64,000 nt of DNA from Agaribacterium sp. ZY112 (GCF_041346925.1 NZ_CP166840.1:1674001-1738000); one strand, 5' to 3'. Counted from the first letter of the stretch, positions 23,101-30,055 are shown. Numbers and translations are program-made. The notes: generated by a model not told the origin, from the letters alone.

Positions 23101-26100
23101 CGGGCGATAGCATTCGGTCTGATATTGGCACGCCAGAGTGGCAGCTATTAGCTGGCGCTGAGGTTTCTTCAAGTGATGTGACTTTCACTAATGCTGAGCT
23201 TTTTGGTGAAATCGGCGATGGTGCTAGTTTTATTGGTAAAGCTGGCGCTGTAGATACAGTTACATCCAGCGCGATTAATCGCTTAACTGTCGATACTCTA
23301 GAGTTTTATGGGATTACGGAAGCTAATTTAGTCGAGGCTGAAGGTGATACATTTGAATCTACGGCTGCGTCGACCCATTACAGTTTAGTGAGCAGTAGCG
23401 AGGCTCATGTTAATGATATTAACGTTAAGGGTCTTAGCTCAGGGGCTTTTGAGTGGGATGCGGACGATACCATTGGTCTTGCTGATCTACATACATTTAT
23501 AGCCAGTGATGAGATTCAAGCTAAAGATGCGACCTTAATTGGTTCGACTGGTGACGATGTATTTACTATTACTGGGTCTGGCGAGCTAGATTACACTCGT
23601 GGTGATACCGGTAATGGGGTTTCAGGTGTTGCGGTCACGATCACCGGTTTATCTGACGTAAGTGGTCTTAGCGGTGATGACACCGTTATCGGTATGGCTA
23701 ATCAGGCTTGGTCACTGGTTAGTGGTGATGGGCAAAATAGTATTGAGGCATCAGCGCAGAGCTTAAGCTTTAGTAATGTCGATGTATTGGGCGTGGCTTC
23801 AGGTACCGCCTCATTAGCCAACCGTAGTGAAACAGATTCTTATAGCATTACAGGTGATAGCAGCTTAGATGTTCTTGGTTTAAGTATTTCTGGCCTTGGC
23901 TCAGTTGTACTTGATGGTAGTGATACAGTTACCGATGATGGTGTCACAGGTTATAGCTATGAATTAGTCTCTAATACGGCTGTTAATGTTGGCAGTTTGG
24001 CATTTACTAGCGGTGCTCGTGATAACTTTGGTTGGGGGTTGGGCGATCAAATTAGTTTAGCGAGTGCTCATAGCGTTTCTGGTTCGGTAGATGCAAACTC
24101 TGCTCAGTTACTTGGTAGTGATAGCAATGATGGCTTTAATTTACTTGCGGTAGGTGAGCTTGAGTATCAAAGAGCCAGTGTTGGTGACTGGGTTCAATTC
24201 TCAAATCTTGTCTCGGTCGATGCGGGTGATGCTGCTGGAGATAGCTTGTCGACGGATGTTGCAGCGACAGAGTGGGCTTTAATATCGGCCACACAGGTTG
24301 ATGCTGCTGGGATCAGTTTCTATAACGTTGATAATTTTAGTGACAGTGCAAATAGCGCTACTTTTGTTGGGCGTACCTCTTCGGCAGATATTGTTACGAC
24401 TTCAGCGGACAATGAGCTGAGTGTTGAGGCCTTAAGTTTTAGTGGGGTTGCATCCGTCGAGTTACAAGATGGCGATAGCTTCACCGTTGACGGTGACCAG
24501 CTGTTTACCTTAAACGGTATGTCGGATGTAGATGTTAACGAAATGAATGTTACTGGCTTATTGCTTGGCCAATTTGACTGGGGCACTGGCGATTCATTAG
24601 CGCTGGCAAACGGTCATACGTTAACCTCTAGTGACGAGATTGATGCTAATTCCGCATTACTTCTTGGTAGTGATGGCGATGATATTTTCAGTGTTTTGGC
24701 TGATAACAGTGTGTCGTTTGAGCGATCAAATTCCGATGAGGCCGTTGAATTTATAAATGTATCTACGGTGGACGCCGGTGATGCATCTGACGTAGATACA
24801 GTCATAAATAATCACGATAAATCTTGGACTCTAGTTAGCTCAACTCAGGTTGATACGCCTACGATTAGCTTCTTAGATGCGGAAAGTTTTAGCACTGGTT
24901 CTAACGACGCTACCTTCATAGGCTCTTCTAGTACTGATGAGCTTGTATCTTCTTCTAATAATCACGTTGAGGTTCTTGGCTTAACATTTAACGGTATTAA
25001 TAAAGCTGAACTTAGCGCTGATGATACTTTTGAGGTTGATAGTGCTAGCTCCGTTACTTATTTAATTTATAGCGATAGTCGTACTGATGCTAATTCGATT
25101 TGGGTGGAAGGTTTGCCTTCTGCTGGTTTTGGCTGGGCTGCGGGTGATCAAATTGCATTGGCCGATGGCCATACCTATACCCAAACCATTGACGCGGGTG
25201 GGGCTACGTTATTAGGCAGTGATGGTGAAGATGTATTTACCGTAACGACAGATGGTAATGTAAGTTATCAGCGTGCAGGTTCAGCATTAGAAGTCTTGGT
25301 AACCTTTGACGGGGCAGGCACAGTTGATGCGTCTTTGGGTGACGATTTGGTCGTTGCCGCCTCTGATCAGGATGTCACAATCAATGGTGAGAACAGTGTT
25401 TCAAGTGCGAACCTCGTATTTGCAGATATTCAGGACGTGACGCTTACTGGTGGTCAGTTGGTAAATGATGCTAGCGCTGTAGATGAGTTCATAATTACTG
25501 GTGATAGTGAGTTAAGTGCTCGTGGCATGAATTTCAGCGGTGTTGACTCTGTGCTTATGGCTGCAGACGATACATCAAGCCACGATGGTTTATTACCAGT
25601 TAACTATTTCTTGATGTCTGATAAGCGGGTTGACCTTACTACACAAAACATATCTCTTGAGCTAGACGCGACTGCAAGTGCTTTTGCTTGGGCTAATCTT
25701 GGCTGGGTAGTCGGTGATACTGTTGGTTTACAACAGGGGCACAGCTTATCGAGTAACAATCAGGCGAGCGCTATTGAGCTAAATGGTGCAACCTTGGTTG
25801 ATGGTGTAGGTAATGATGAGTTTGTGATCGTTGATGACAGAGTTGTGACTTTGTCTCTGGATGATGGCAGTGATAATGCAACGATCTATTTTACGGAGTC
25901 TACACTTGCGCAACTGAATATCGAAAGCGAATTCGGTTCTGATACAGACACTATTTCAAGCCTATCTGATTGGCAGATAGAAAGTACCACATCTGCCCAG
26001 TCTGCCAATGTATTAGTCGATGGTATTGAGCGTATTACCAGCGCTAGTACAGTCACAGGTAAAGATGGCAACAGTGATAGCGTTTTAGTTACGAGTAATG

Positions 26101-29100
26101 ATAGTTTCGAGCTTGAAAATGGTATCGAGTTTACTGACGTTGATGCTCTAGTTTTACAGGCTGAAGACACTGTTTCTGACAATGGCGCCTATGATTATTT
26201 CATAGCAGGTCAAAGTAATGTTGACCTCGTACTATCAGGTGGAAGTCGCACTGATGGTATCAATATTACCGGTTTAGATATTACTGCTTTTGCGCAAGCT
26301 GATGTTGGTTGGTCAAGTGACGATGTTATTAAGGTTGATTCCGCTCCTGCTGTTGTGACTGCCTCTGCCCTAGATAGTAAAGGCGCGTTGATTGTTGGTA
26401 GTGCAGCTGAAGATAATACTTATACTCTGATTAGTGATGATTCACTGGGCTTAAATGGTGTTAATTTCTCAGGTGTTGATTTCTCTAGCGCCGCAGGCTG
26501 GGATAACAATGACTTTATTGAATTGGCTGACAGCTTTGTTTTAAACGATCAGCAAATTGATGCGAACTATGCCACCTTTGTTTCTGGTGATGGTGATGAC
26601 ACCTTTAATTTAGAGGGGCTTGCGAGCTTAGATAGCGTTGAGTACTTTGGGGGCGATAGTAAGCTCACACTTACCAATATCAATAATGTTTTAATGGATA
26701 GTGGCAACGATACTGTTACCGGCTCTTCGGATCAGGCTTGGAGTTTAGAGGGTGCAAACCAAGTTAGCAGTAACGGTGTGTTATTTTCAGGTGTTGATAT
26801 CGTTGAGTTGGCAGACGGACAGTCTGTGAGCGGTATGATTCTTTCTCATAATTCGGGTAATGCTGAGACATTTAACATTGTTGCAGAGAATACTGTGGAG
26901 GTTGATGCAATAACTTTCACGGGTATTGGCAGTGTGAATTTGGATGATGCGCAAGACTCGGTGACGGATGCTGGTGATTTAACGTATAAAATTGCTTCTG
27001 TTAATGAAATTGAAGTTGCATCGATTAATTTCAGTGGTGCGGGTACGGATGACTTTAGCTGGGGAGCAGGCGATCAGCTGACTTTGGCCGAAGGTTATAG
27101 TTTTACCGATGGCTTTAGTTTGGATGCCCAGCAAGCGTCACTATTAGGTAGTGACGGTGATGATATCTTTGCTGTTTCTGGCAGCTCGGTTGCATTCTCT
27201 CATAGTGGCTTAACAGCCGTTGAATTTACAAATGTTGGCTCTGTTGACGCTGCTGGTCAAGCTTCATCTGACCTTGTTACGGGGGTTAATGGTCAGACTT
27301 GGCAGATAGATGGCAATAGTTCAGTCACTGCGGTGAATGCCAGTAATTCTTCTGCGTCGATAGCTGTTACAGGAGTTGAATCTGTTGGTGCGGCTGGTAC
27401 AGATTCTCATATTTTGGGGACTTCTTCTGCCGATACTTTTGATGTAACAGGACAGAATGCGGTAAGCGCTTATCAAATGGACTTTAATGGTGTTCAGTCT
27501 ATCGCGGGTAATGGCGGCGATGACACTGTAGTTGGTTTGGATGGCGCTGATTGGCAGTTACTGGCAAATGAAGTTAATTCTGTTATCACCAGTGGAGTAA
27601 CATTCACTGAATTTACAAGTGCTACAGCAAGTGGTTCAACGCTTCATGGTGTTGATAATGTAGCAGATACCTTTGTTCTCAATAGTAGTGATAACTCTAT
27701 TCGTAACAATTCAGACGGTATTTTATTTTCTGGTGTGACTCGTATTGACGCAGGGAGCGGAGAAGATTCGGTGATTAGCTCCAATGCGATTACTTGGAGC
27801 TTAAGCGGTGTTGATAATCAATTAATCGCGAATGGAATGGATTTTGTTGGTATTGATCGCGCTGTTCAAGAGGGCTCCTCTGAGGCGGTTATTGCTGGTT
27901 CTTCTGGTGGCACTAACTATCAGTTAAATGGTAGTGATGGTGCTCTCTCTGCAGCATCCATTGAGTTTGTAGGTATTAGCCAAGTCGAGGCTCATGAGAA
28001 TGATGCTTTAGTGGGCAGTGACTTAGGTGAAGATTATGTGTTGAATAGCGATGCGTCTGTTGATGTACGCGCTATTAGCTTCACTAATATTCGTACAATA
28101 AACGCAGGTTCTGGCCAAGATTCTGTTGCAGGCTCTGCTGCAGATTCATGGTCGGCCGCTTCTGAGAATAACGAGCTTCTAAGTCAACAGGCCTTAGCAT
28201 TAATAAGTGGTGTTAGCTTACGCTTCACAGGTTTAGAGCAAGTGACGGGTACTGGTCTTTTGACTGGCTCTGGTGTTAGTTCTGAATATTCGTTAACTGA
28301 TTTTAATACGATTGACATTATTGGTTCGAATATCACTTTCCATGATGTAGCTGAGGTGGATGTTAATGGATCGAATGACACCTTAATTGGACCTAATTTA
28401 TCTGCCAGCTGGACGATCAATGGTGATACTGGTTCGATTGAAAATATAGCAGGTAGTGAGACCTTAAGCTTTAGTGGAGTTGAAGCTATAGGAGCGGGCT
28501 CTGAAGCTGATGTGTTTTACTTCCTTTCCGGCTCGATAGACTCTGTATCTACAGGCGCTGGTAATGATCTAGCTTATTTTGATGGTGGTGTCGTTACGAG
28601 TTTAAATTTAGGAGATGGAAACGATATTGTTGAGATTAATACTATCGATTCGGCTCCAAGTAATTTAAATGCCGGAGCCGGTACAGATAGCCTAATCAAC
28701 AATGTTGCAGGCCTTGTTTGGAGAGTGACAGGAAACATCAGTGCTGTTAATTATTTAGGTGACTTTGCGTTTAGCAACTTTGAGAGCCTTGATAATAATG
28801 TCACTGATCTTGTTCTAGAGACTTCTCTGCAAACAGTGTTTAACAGCAGCAGCGTCAGCTTTACTGATGCGGGTATGGACTTAAGTTTCAATTCTGAAGG
28901 TAACGTTAGTATTAACAGCACTAACACTTCTAGCGAAGCTATAACTGGCCGAATAGAAGCGGTTGAGTTGGATATCGTCAGTTCTGGTGATGTAACGCTG
29001 GAGACAGCTATTGATGTTGTGAATGTTGCAACAAATGATGAGCGCTCGATTTCTGTTGATATTTTAGAAGACGATGACTTAGTCTTGCGAACAATTGATG

Positions 29101-29981
29101 CTGGTCGTGATGGATATATCAAGTTAGGTAGTGTTGGTGCAGGCAACCTTACTTCTGAAGGTTATGGTGATACCAATTTTATTGCAGGCACAGTTGAAAT
29201 TGGCACCGATTATCGTTTCTTGGAGATCGGTGATACGGCGAGACAGCAAGGTGTGACCTTTGATGTAACCGATCGTGTTGATATGAAGTCGTTCTTCTTC
29301 GTAACACCAACTTTTGTTGGTCAGGTTCCAACCAGCTTTAGCGCAGAGGGTGAGGAGATTCAGCCTTATACAGGTAATGTATTGCCTATCCTAGAAAGCT
29401 ACGCTCAGGTCGATCCAGGTATTTTTGAGTCAGTTAATCCTTATACCGCCGATGCAAATGCTTTGGGTGGTGTAGAGCAGGGCGAAGCTGCCGCTATTGT
29501 GGGTGGTGACGCTGCTGATGCGGGTTATGATGCAAATAACTACGCAGAAGTTCTGTTGACTCTAGCTCCAACAGCAGCGGGTGAAGGAGATACGGAAGAG
29601 GAAGTAGCTGAAGAGCTTGTAACTGAAGATAGTGATTGGTATACCAACGCTGAAGGTCAGGTTCGAGTTGCGCTTGATGAAGCGGGAGATATTCTTGGTG
29701 TGGTTGTGGACTACGCGGTTGTTCAAGGCGATACCATGTGGGATCTGTCTGAGCAGTATCTACAAAATGCTAAAGATTGGCAGGCTATTTGGCAGCGCAG
29801 CCCTGGTGTTGAAGACCCTGATCTTATCTACCCTGGCGAGGCTGTTAATGTCGTTGTTAAAGTTGGTGGTGAGTTATTAGAGCAGCTGCGTGCGGCGCTA
29901 GCTGCTCGTCGTGAAGATGGCAGTGACAACCCACTAGGTATGGATGTGCTTGTACCTGTAAGTAATCGTAATGAGTTCTAA
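11133..29981 (+). CDS. Giant TpsA exoprotein/adhesin with TAAG site and C-terminal LysM (CdrA-like)
   Basis: A 6282-residue two-partner secretion exoprotein. It has an extended signal peptide of about 66 residues (cleavage near SPAFA/GPEGG), then the TPS/haemagglutination domain with the NPNG motif (VNPNGVLF), and the FHA-family block AGIWLIDPKDFRI near residue 495. From about residue 900 to 5800 it is built of degenerate repeats whose hallmark is 'W-x-AGDTLxLADGHSFTASS' followed by 'DIDANGATLxGSxxDDTFT'. Some copies are nearly identical in DNA. The C-terminal 400 residues are non-repetitive and contain TAAG (residues 6147-6150) and a LysM domain (about 6194-6245, VVQGDTMWDLSEQYL). I noticed no cysteine. 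It is probably a surface adhesin held by its C-terminus in the periplasm. An intrinsic terminator follows. Confidence 0.93.
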   Translation: MTKQANNRAVSLKRKTTANNKVATAFKPRRKALARAISASRVVRGGLKTSLFGGLFAGQLLSPAFAGPEGGNVVGGSADINQSDKNTTINQHSDRVSINWSSFNVAVDERVEFIQPDSSSVALNTILDQNVSTIRGSLDANGQVILVNPNGVLFTDTATISVNGLVASGLGIDSDAFMNGNMLFKGVEGKDGVVINQGLINASSVALVGKHVSNSETALISADVISLAAADEAMLTFDADGLIGVKIEKSVLENSLGVDSAVLNEGQLEGQKVLLDASVSKDLFHNAVNNSGTVTARGIDTSGGKIRLFGGSPTTEAEGSARVVNSGTLDASALHDGGIVHIEGDQVVNSGTILVDSTGSGNQAGKGGQINVLGDTVELSGESYLSAQGEAGGGEILIGGDYQGKNTEVRNATTTTIGEHVVIDASGNNLGDGGKVIVWANEDAYFYGFIDASSGLLGGDGGFIETSGKQIIDLKGYAVAKSHKGGQAGIWLIDPKDFRIVDSQDDTDGTNTVTDEFVEQVLNQGTSLTIQTTASNINSTNDLSDFYNPWNDSTNVSTLISGANTTTANGWSGKLIVDAEINTNVGSTASGSSGKGPATLTLIADGGDLVVNQAIINDGGGNATEGLNVVLQSDNLIDVNANITTAGGYVEMGGIAADSHSAQVDIAGGVTINTTDTITNDVAATNGSGDITIRTGQLTNSGTLNLGDSGASSTGGDLYGSFNLSLDEDLESTLGLVTNAGGVAVTGSNSADVTINQFMALATGNSGISINTDGDVDIANGLNTNGGTLNIGNTTAAAEVNIGAIVVQTGGAAATIKTAGSFSNSGTLNVGTGTAAIEVGTAGAGSNNTLGNITAQTLTVAGHSTGSDNFNYTTDRAYTVDSTSNQVSYTDASVTNAVVMTGVDGITDTDGGSSVLADGGYTGSFDLIENSTQTGLDARASGITFSGVNTLTGAGSTEVRSSDQSVDWFVSGTNRQAAYGFDGTNVSSEISLASVSNSFFGGKSLNVGTLTANTFTADAEGSQNFTLQAASASGLDGINSIAIDTGNFVFSDIATLDANAGDVAIKASDALESDTSAIFDLNGSGSALANSAARFYRENSGDGNNELLITEVAAINNTRRLKLADGSDEVLTLSGFGAAQAFNGIDFSDISEIDTGTGSDSLTADLQGAGETESFILSTSGDDLALTVGGIQFIGLDAVSSNADTNNVTNASGIAIGLVADSGNGNVAKDNQISATYNTDSLVLEDVSSVSTTGDLTATDANQNFTVSESSLNTLATAGITFSGVDSVDGAGGSDTVTGDSDQQWDLVKDIDDNAVANAISAAGIDFSGISNAVQGAGLVADIGSIGRVAGTGDTFVLGDKATRSLTVNGISFTHIGEVTNATGGSTTLSDTGAADYVLSSLTSVDSINGIDFNGFVFSGTPWSAGDTLALADGHSISGHSTANAIDVNSAQLLGSSGADYLRLLDVTFGGNATHDGVGLGQTDTVYFANIGSVDLLGDTGVAGDTVIAEAHYDGEGGNADADAIWLLTGNENELSWQGLTIANVDNARVADGQTGSIKSNGSDAFVLADYDNGNGNNIVTARGITFNSVNAVAVSGTDTVGDSGSVFYELKDDSTTLANSITFNGNAQSWNWSAGDYLGLASGHSFDESDTFVANGATLRGSDLADTFTLDGTTVQYARGAASGGVNFTGVTQIEAEGESDTIKASTDQRWQLTANNGELQLLDSNDSSLILTASSIEFVEAGDSVTGDSGTVETLEISGNQSFSIAAMDFSGIDSVTLQADDLVTDTDTDAGEGTTELDTHYQITNATEVVSEGITISGATLANYAWAAGDTIGLTTGHGVSAFDAKSAEILGTTGSDLVTLVTSSSIDLRQSGDASDVRISNVGSVDLGGSDSDSVVGLADQSWLLTDNTGNFQAGVGGITLAGIEQASVASGTASITTSSGYVDAFVISGSNSVTANGIDFSLVSDITLDSTDTVADDGTGYNYELASSSAVNVGDIAFTSGDIDNFSWASGDTLALAASHSFTASSTDIDANGATLTGTASDDTFTIKGSEAVDYQRASAGEQVSFVNVSDVDAGDDTTGDSIRSDVGTPAWQLLAGAEVSSSDVTFSNAEIFGEVGDDASFTGKSSAADAVTSGGTNSITVDGLTFAGIDEVNLTQSEGDTFGSSLSNTHFDLFSASRTDVNSIQVKGLTTSQFTWGAGDTLGLADGHEYTASSTDIDANGATLTGTTSDDTFIIKGSEAVDYQRASAGEQVSFVNVSDVDAGDSTTGDSIRSDIGTPAWQLLAGAEVSSSDVTFTNAEFFGESDDGASFTGKSGATDVVTSSAINRLTVDTLEFYGITEANLVEAEGDTFESIADSTHYSLVSSAEAFVNDIEVLGLSSSNFNWNHKDSIGLADGHTFTAIDEIKAKDATLIGSTGDDVFTITGSGELNYTRGDTGNGVSGVAVTITGLSEVSGLSGDDTVIGMANQAWSLISDDVATVGLDDGQNSIEASAQSLSFSDVDMLSVASGTASLANRSETDSYSITGDSSLDVLGLSISGLGSVVLDSSDTVTDDGVTGYSYELVSNTAVNVGSLAFTSGARSNFTWGAGDTVTLSSGHSVSGSVALTGAGLQGSDSADALIITGSDSLNLNYEGDGNLVAFTGVSTVDLDGGADTVSVSGSAGISKTWTLVSDIRVDVADMQISNALSYSGVVDDNTWTFNDRDSEVDIITSSGINSLTVEGIDFDGIQVAQLSSDDGFSSTLSNTHYDLHSASRIDVNAIQVQGLDTSGFTWDSNDSLGLADGHSFTALSDDIDANGATLRGSDLADTFTLSGTTVQYARGAASGGVHFTGVTTIDAGDEADTIQASSDQRWQLTANNDELQLLDSNDSSLILTASSIEFVEAGDSVTGDSGTVETLEISGNQSFSIAAMDFSGIDSVTLQADDLVTDTDTDAGEGTTELDTHYQITNATEVVSEGITISGATLANYAWAAGDTIGLTTGHGVSAFDAKSAEILGTTGSDLVTLVTSSSIDLRQSGDASDVRISNVGSVDLGGSDSDSVVGLADQSWLLTDNTGNFQAGVGGITLAGIEQASVASGTASITTSSGDVDAFVISGSNSVTANGIDFSSVSDITLDSTDTVADDGTGYNYELASSSAVNVGDLAFTNGDVDNFGWATGDTLALASSHSLTASSADIDANGATLRGSDLADTFTLDGTTVNYTRGAAGAAVSFTSVSVIDAGDEADTIQASSDQRWQLTANNGELQLLDSNDSSLILTASSIEFVEAGDSVTGHSGTAETLEISGNQSFSIAAMDFSGIDSVALQADDLVTDTDTDAGEGTTELDTHYQITNATEVVSEGITISGATLVNYAWAAGDTIGLTTGHGVSAFDAKSTEILGTTGSDLVTLVTSSSIDLRQSGDASDVRISNVGSVDLGDSDSDSVVGLADQSWLLTDNTGNFQAGVGGITLAGIEQASVASGTASITTSSGDVDAFVIFGSNSVTANGIDFTTVSAVTLDSTDTVVDDGVGYNYELVSSSAVNVGNIAFTSGDIDNFSWAAGDTLALASGHSFTASSDDIDANGATLTGTTSDDTFTITDTNDIDYQRASAGEQISFVNVSDVDAGDSTTGDSIRSDVGTPAWQLLAGAEVSSSGVVFSNAEIFGEVGDGASFTGKSGAIDAVTSTALNRVTVDTLVFAGIDEVNLTQSEGDTFGSILSSTHFDLYSASRTDVNSIQVLGLNTSQFTWALGDTLALASGHSFTASSDDIDANGATLTGTTSDDTFTIKGSEAVDYQRASTGEHISFVNVSDVDAGDSTTGDSIRSDVGTPAWQLLAGAEVSSSGVTFSNAEFFGEVGDGASFTGKSGAIDAVTSAALNSVTVDTLVFAGIDEVNLTQSEGDTFGSSLSNTHFDLFSASRTDVNSIQVKGLTTSQFTWGAGDTLGLADGHEYTASSTDIDANGATLTGTTSDDTFTIKGSEAVDYQRASAGEQVSFVNVSDVDAGDSTTGDSIRSDIGTPEWQLLAGAEVSSSDVTFTNAELFGEIGDGASFIGKAGAVDTVTSSAINRLTVDTLEFYGITEANLVEAEGDTFESTAASTHYSLVSSSEAHVNDINVKGLSSGAFEWDADDTIGLADLHTFIASDEIQAKDATLIGSTGDDVFTITGSGELDYTRGDTGNGVSGVAVTITGLSDVSGLSGDDTVIGMANQAWSLVSGDGQNSIEASAQSLSFSNVDVLGVASGTASLANRSETDSYSITGDSSLDVLGLSISGLGSVVLDGSDTVTDDGVTGYSYELVSNTAVNVGSLAFTSGARDNFGWGLGDQISLASAHSVSGSVDANSAQLLGSDSNDGFNLLAVGELEYQRASVGDWVQFSNLVSVDAGDAAGDSLSTDVAATEWALISATQVDAAGISFYNVDNFSDSANSATFVGRTSSADIVTTSADNELSVEALSFSGVASVELQDGDSFTVDGDQLFTLNGMSDVDVNEMNVTGLLLGQFDWGTGDSLALANGHTLTSSDEIDANSALLLGSDGDDIFSVLADNSVSFERSNSDEAVEFINVSTVDAGDASDVDTVINNHDKSWTLVSSTQVDTPTISFLDAESFSTGSNDATFIGSSSTDELVSSSNNHVEVLGLTFNGINKAELSADDTFEVDSASSVTYLIYSDSRTDANSIWVEGLPSAGFGWAAGDQIALADGHTYTQTIDAGGATLLGSDGEDVFTVTTDGNVSYQRAGSALEVLVTFDGAGTVDASLGDDLVVAASDQDVTINGENSVSSANLVFADIQDVTLTGGQLVNDASAVDEFIITGDSELSARGMNFSGVDSVLMAADDTSSHDGLLPVNYFLMSDKRVDLTTQNISLELDATASAFAWANLGWVVGDTVGLQQGHSLSSNNQASAIELNGATLVDGVGNDEFVIVDDRVVTLSLDDGSDNATIYFTESTLAQLNIESEFGSDTDTISSLSDWQIESTTSAQSANVLVDGIERITSASTVTGKDGNSDSVLVTSNDSFELENGIEFTDVDALVLQAEDTVSDNGAYDYFIAGQSNVDLVLSGGSRTDGINITGLDITAFAQADVGWSSDDVIKVDSAPAVVTASALDSKGALIVGSAAEDNTYTLISDDSLGLNGVNFSGVDFSSAAGWDNNDFIELADSFVLNDQQIDANYATFVSGDGDDTFNLEGLASLDSVEYFGGDSKLTLTNINNVLMDSGNDTVTGSSDQAWSLEGANQVSSNGVLFSGVDIVELADGQSVSGMILSHNSGNAETFNIVAENTVEVDAITFTGIGSVNLDDAQDSVTDAGDLTYKIASVNEIEVASINFSGAGTDDFSWGAGDQLTLAEGYSFTDGFSLDAQQASLLGSDGDDIFAVSGSSVAFSHSGLTAVEFTNVGSVDAAGQASSDLVTGVNGQTWQIDGNSSVTAVNASNSSASIAVTGVESVGAAGTDSHILGTSSADTFDVTGQNAVSAYQMDFNGVQSIAGNGGDDTVVGLDGADWQLLANEVNSVITSGVTFTEFTSATASGSTLHGVDNVADTFVLNSSDNSIRNNSDGILFSGVTRIDAGSGEDSVISSNAITWSLSGVDNQLIANGMDFVGIDRAVQEGSSEAVIAGSSGGTNYQLNGSDGALSAASIEFVGISQVEAHENDALVGSDLGEDYVLNSDASVDVRAISFTNIRTINAGSGQDSVAGSAADSWSAASENNELLSQQALALISGVSLRFTGLEQVTGTGLLTGSGVSSEYSLTDFNTIDIIGSNITFHDVAEVDVNGSNDTLIGPNLSASWTINGDTGSIENIAGSETLSFSGVEAIGAGSEADVFYFLSGSIDSVSTGAGNDLAYFDGGVVTSLNLGDGNDIVEINTIDSAPSNLNAGAGTDSLINNVAGLVWRVTGNISAVNYLGDFAFSNFESLDNNVTDLVLETSLQTVFNSSSVSFTDAGMDLSFNSEGNVSINSTNTSSEAITGRIEAVELDIVSSGDVTLETAIDVVNVATNDERSISVDILEDDDLVLRTIDAGRDGYIKLGSVGAGNLTSEGYGDTNFIAGTVEIGTDYRFLEIGDTARQQGVTFDVTDRVDMKSFFFVTPTFVGQVPTSFSAEGEEIQPYTGNVLPILESYAQVDPGIFESVNPYTADANALGGVEQGEAAAIVGGDAADAGYDANNYAEVLLTLAPTAAGEGDTEEEVAEELVTEDSDWYTNAEGQVRVALDEAGDILGVVVDYAVVQGDTMWDLSEQYLQNAKDWQAIWQRSPGVEDPDLIYPGEAVNVVVKVGGELLEQLRAALAARREDGSDNPLGMDVLVPVSNRNEF
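16259..17130 (+). repeat. Long intragenic repeat, copy A
   Basis: About 870 bases inside tpsA, almost base-identical to copy B (offset 3441 bp, 1147 codons) and to most of copy C. It starts at CAGCGTTGGCAGTTAACGG and encodes the segment from QRWQLTANN to about SSSAVNVG. Confidence 0.9.
17204..18337 (+). repeat. Two tandem 567-bp units in tpsA
   Basis: The anchor ATTCGGTCTGAT occurs at 17394 and 17961, exactly 567 bp (189 codons) apart. Each unit runs from DIDANGATLTGT through DSIRSDxGTPAWQLLAGAE to the next ADGHxxTASS. Unit boundaries are approximate. Confidence 0.88.
19669..20571 (+). repeat. Long intragenic repeat, copy B
   Basis: Near-identical to copy A at 16259-17130. It shares its first bases (GATGAAGCCGA and onward) with copy C rather than A. 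The offset to C is 1143 bp (381 codons), so reading frame is kept. Confidence 0.9.
20812..21611 (+). repeat. Long intragenic repeat, copy C
   Basis: About 800 bases near-identical to copies A and B, with a few substitutions (for example GGGCATAGT where A has GGCGATAGT). The similarity ends at ATCGACTTTACTACAG, near 21611. Confidence 0.88.
21788..23488 (+). repeat. Three tandem 567-bp units in tpsA
   Basis: The anchor ATTCGGTCTGAT occurs at 21978, 22545 and 23112, again exactly 567 bp apart. The last unit matches the unit at 17771 at a constant offset of 5151 bp through at least 23340, and the following KDATLIGSTGDD block is shared as well. Confidence 0.88.
29571..29582 (+). other. TAAG motif, candidate LapG cleavage site in TpsA
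   Basis: Codons ACA GCA GCG GGT encode Thr-Ala-Ala-Gly at residues 6147-6150, in the context LAPTAAGEGDTEEE. LapG proteases cut between the two alanines of TAAG-type motifs in LapA and CdrA. The site lies in an acidic, flexible-looking stretch between the repeat/passenger part and the LysM domain. It is the only TAAG I found in the protein; related DAAG and SAAG strings lie within the repeat region. Cleavage is inferred. Confidence 0.6.
29712..29867 (+). other. LysM domain at the C-terminus of TpsA
   Basis: Residues about 6194-6245 read YAVVQGDTMWDLSEQYL, then WQAIWQ and DPDLIYPGEAVNV, the classical LysM pattern (YxVxxGDTxWxIA...NP..I.PGQ.L). LysM binds N-acetylglucosamine in peptidoglycan. 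At the far end of a protein secreted N-terminus first, it is positioned to stay in the periplasm and hold the adhesin on the cell. Confidence 0.9.
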
Positions 29982-30028
29982 GGCCTTTCCTTATATTGGG
30001 CTGTTTTTAGCGGCTTAATATTGAGTTC

Positions 30029-30055
30029 TAAAGCCCTCTTGATGAGGGCTTTTTT
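30029..30055 (+). terminator. Intrinsic terminator of tpsA
   Basis: Stem AAGCCCTC / GAGGGCTT with a 5-base loop and a following T-run, 50 bases after the tpsA stop. Confidence 0.88.

Noticed and set aside
11516..29146. Many minus-strand frames inside tpsA, several above 100 codons
   Set aside because: All lie antisense to the repetitive TpsA gene and mirror its repeats. None has a ribosome site or domain.
11133..29981. Possible RTX/type I secretion adhesin (GSDGDD and SGDGDDTF-like strings)
   Set aside because: There are no GGxGxDxUx nonapeptide arrays. The N-terminal TPS domain, the adjacent TpsB and the C-terminal LysM all point to two-partner secretion.
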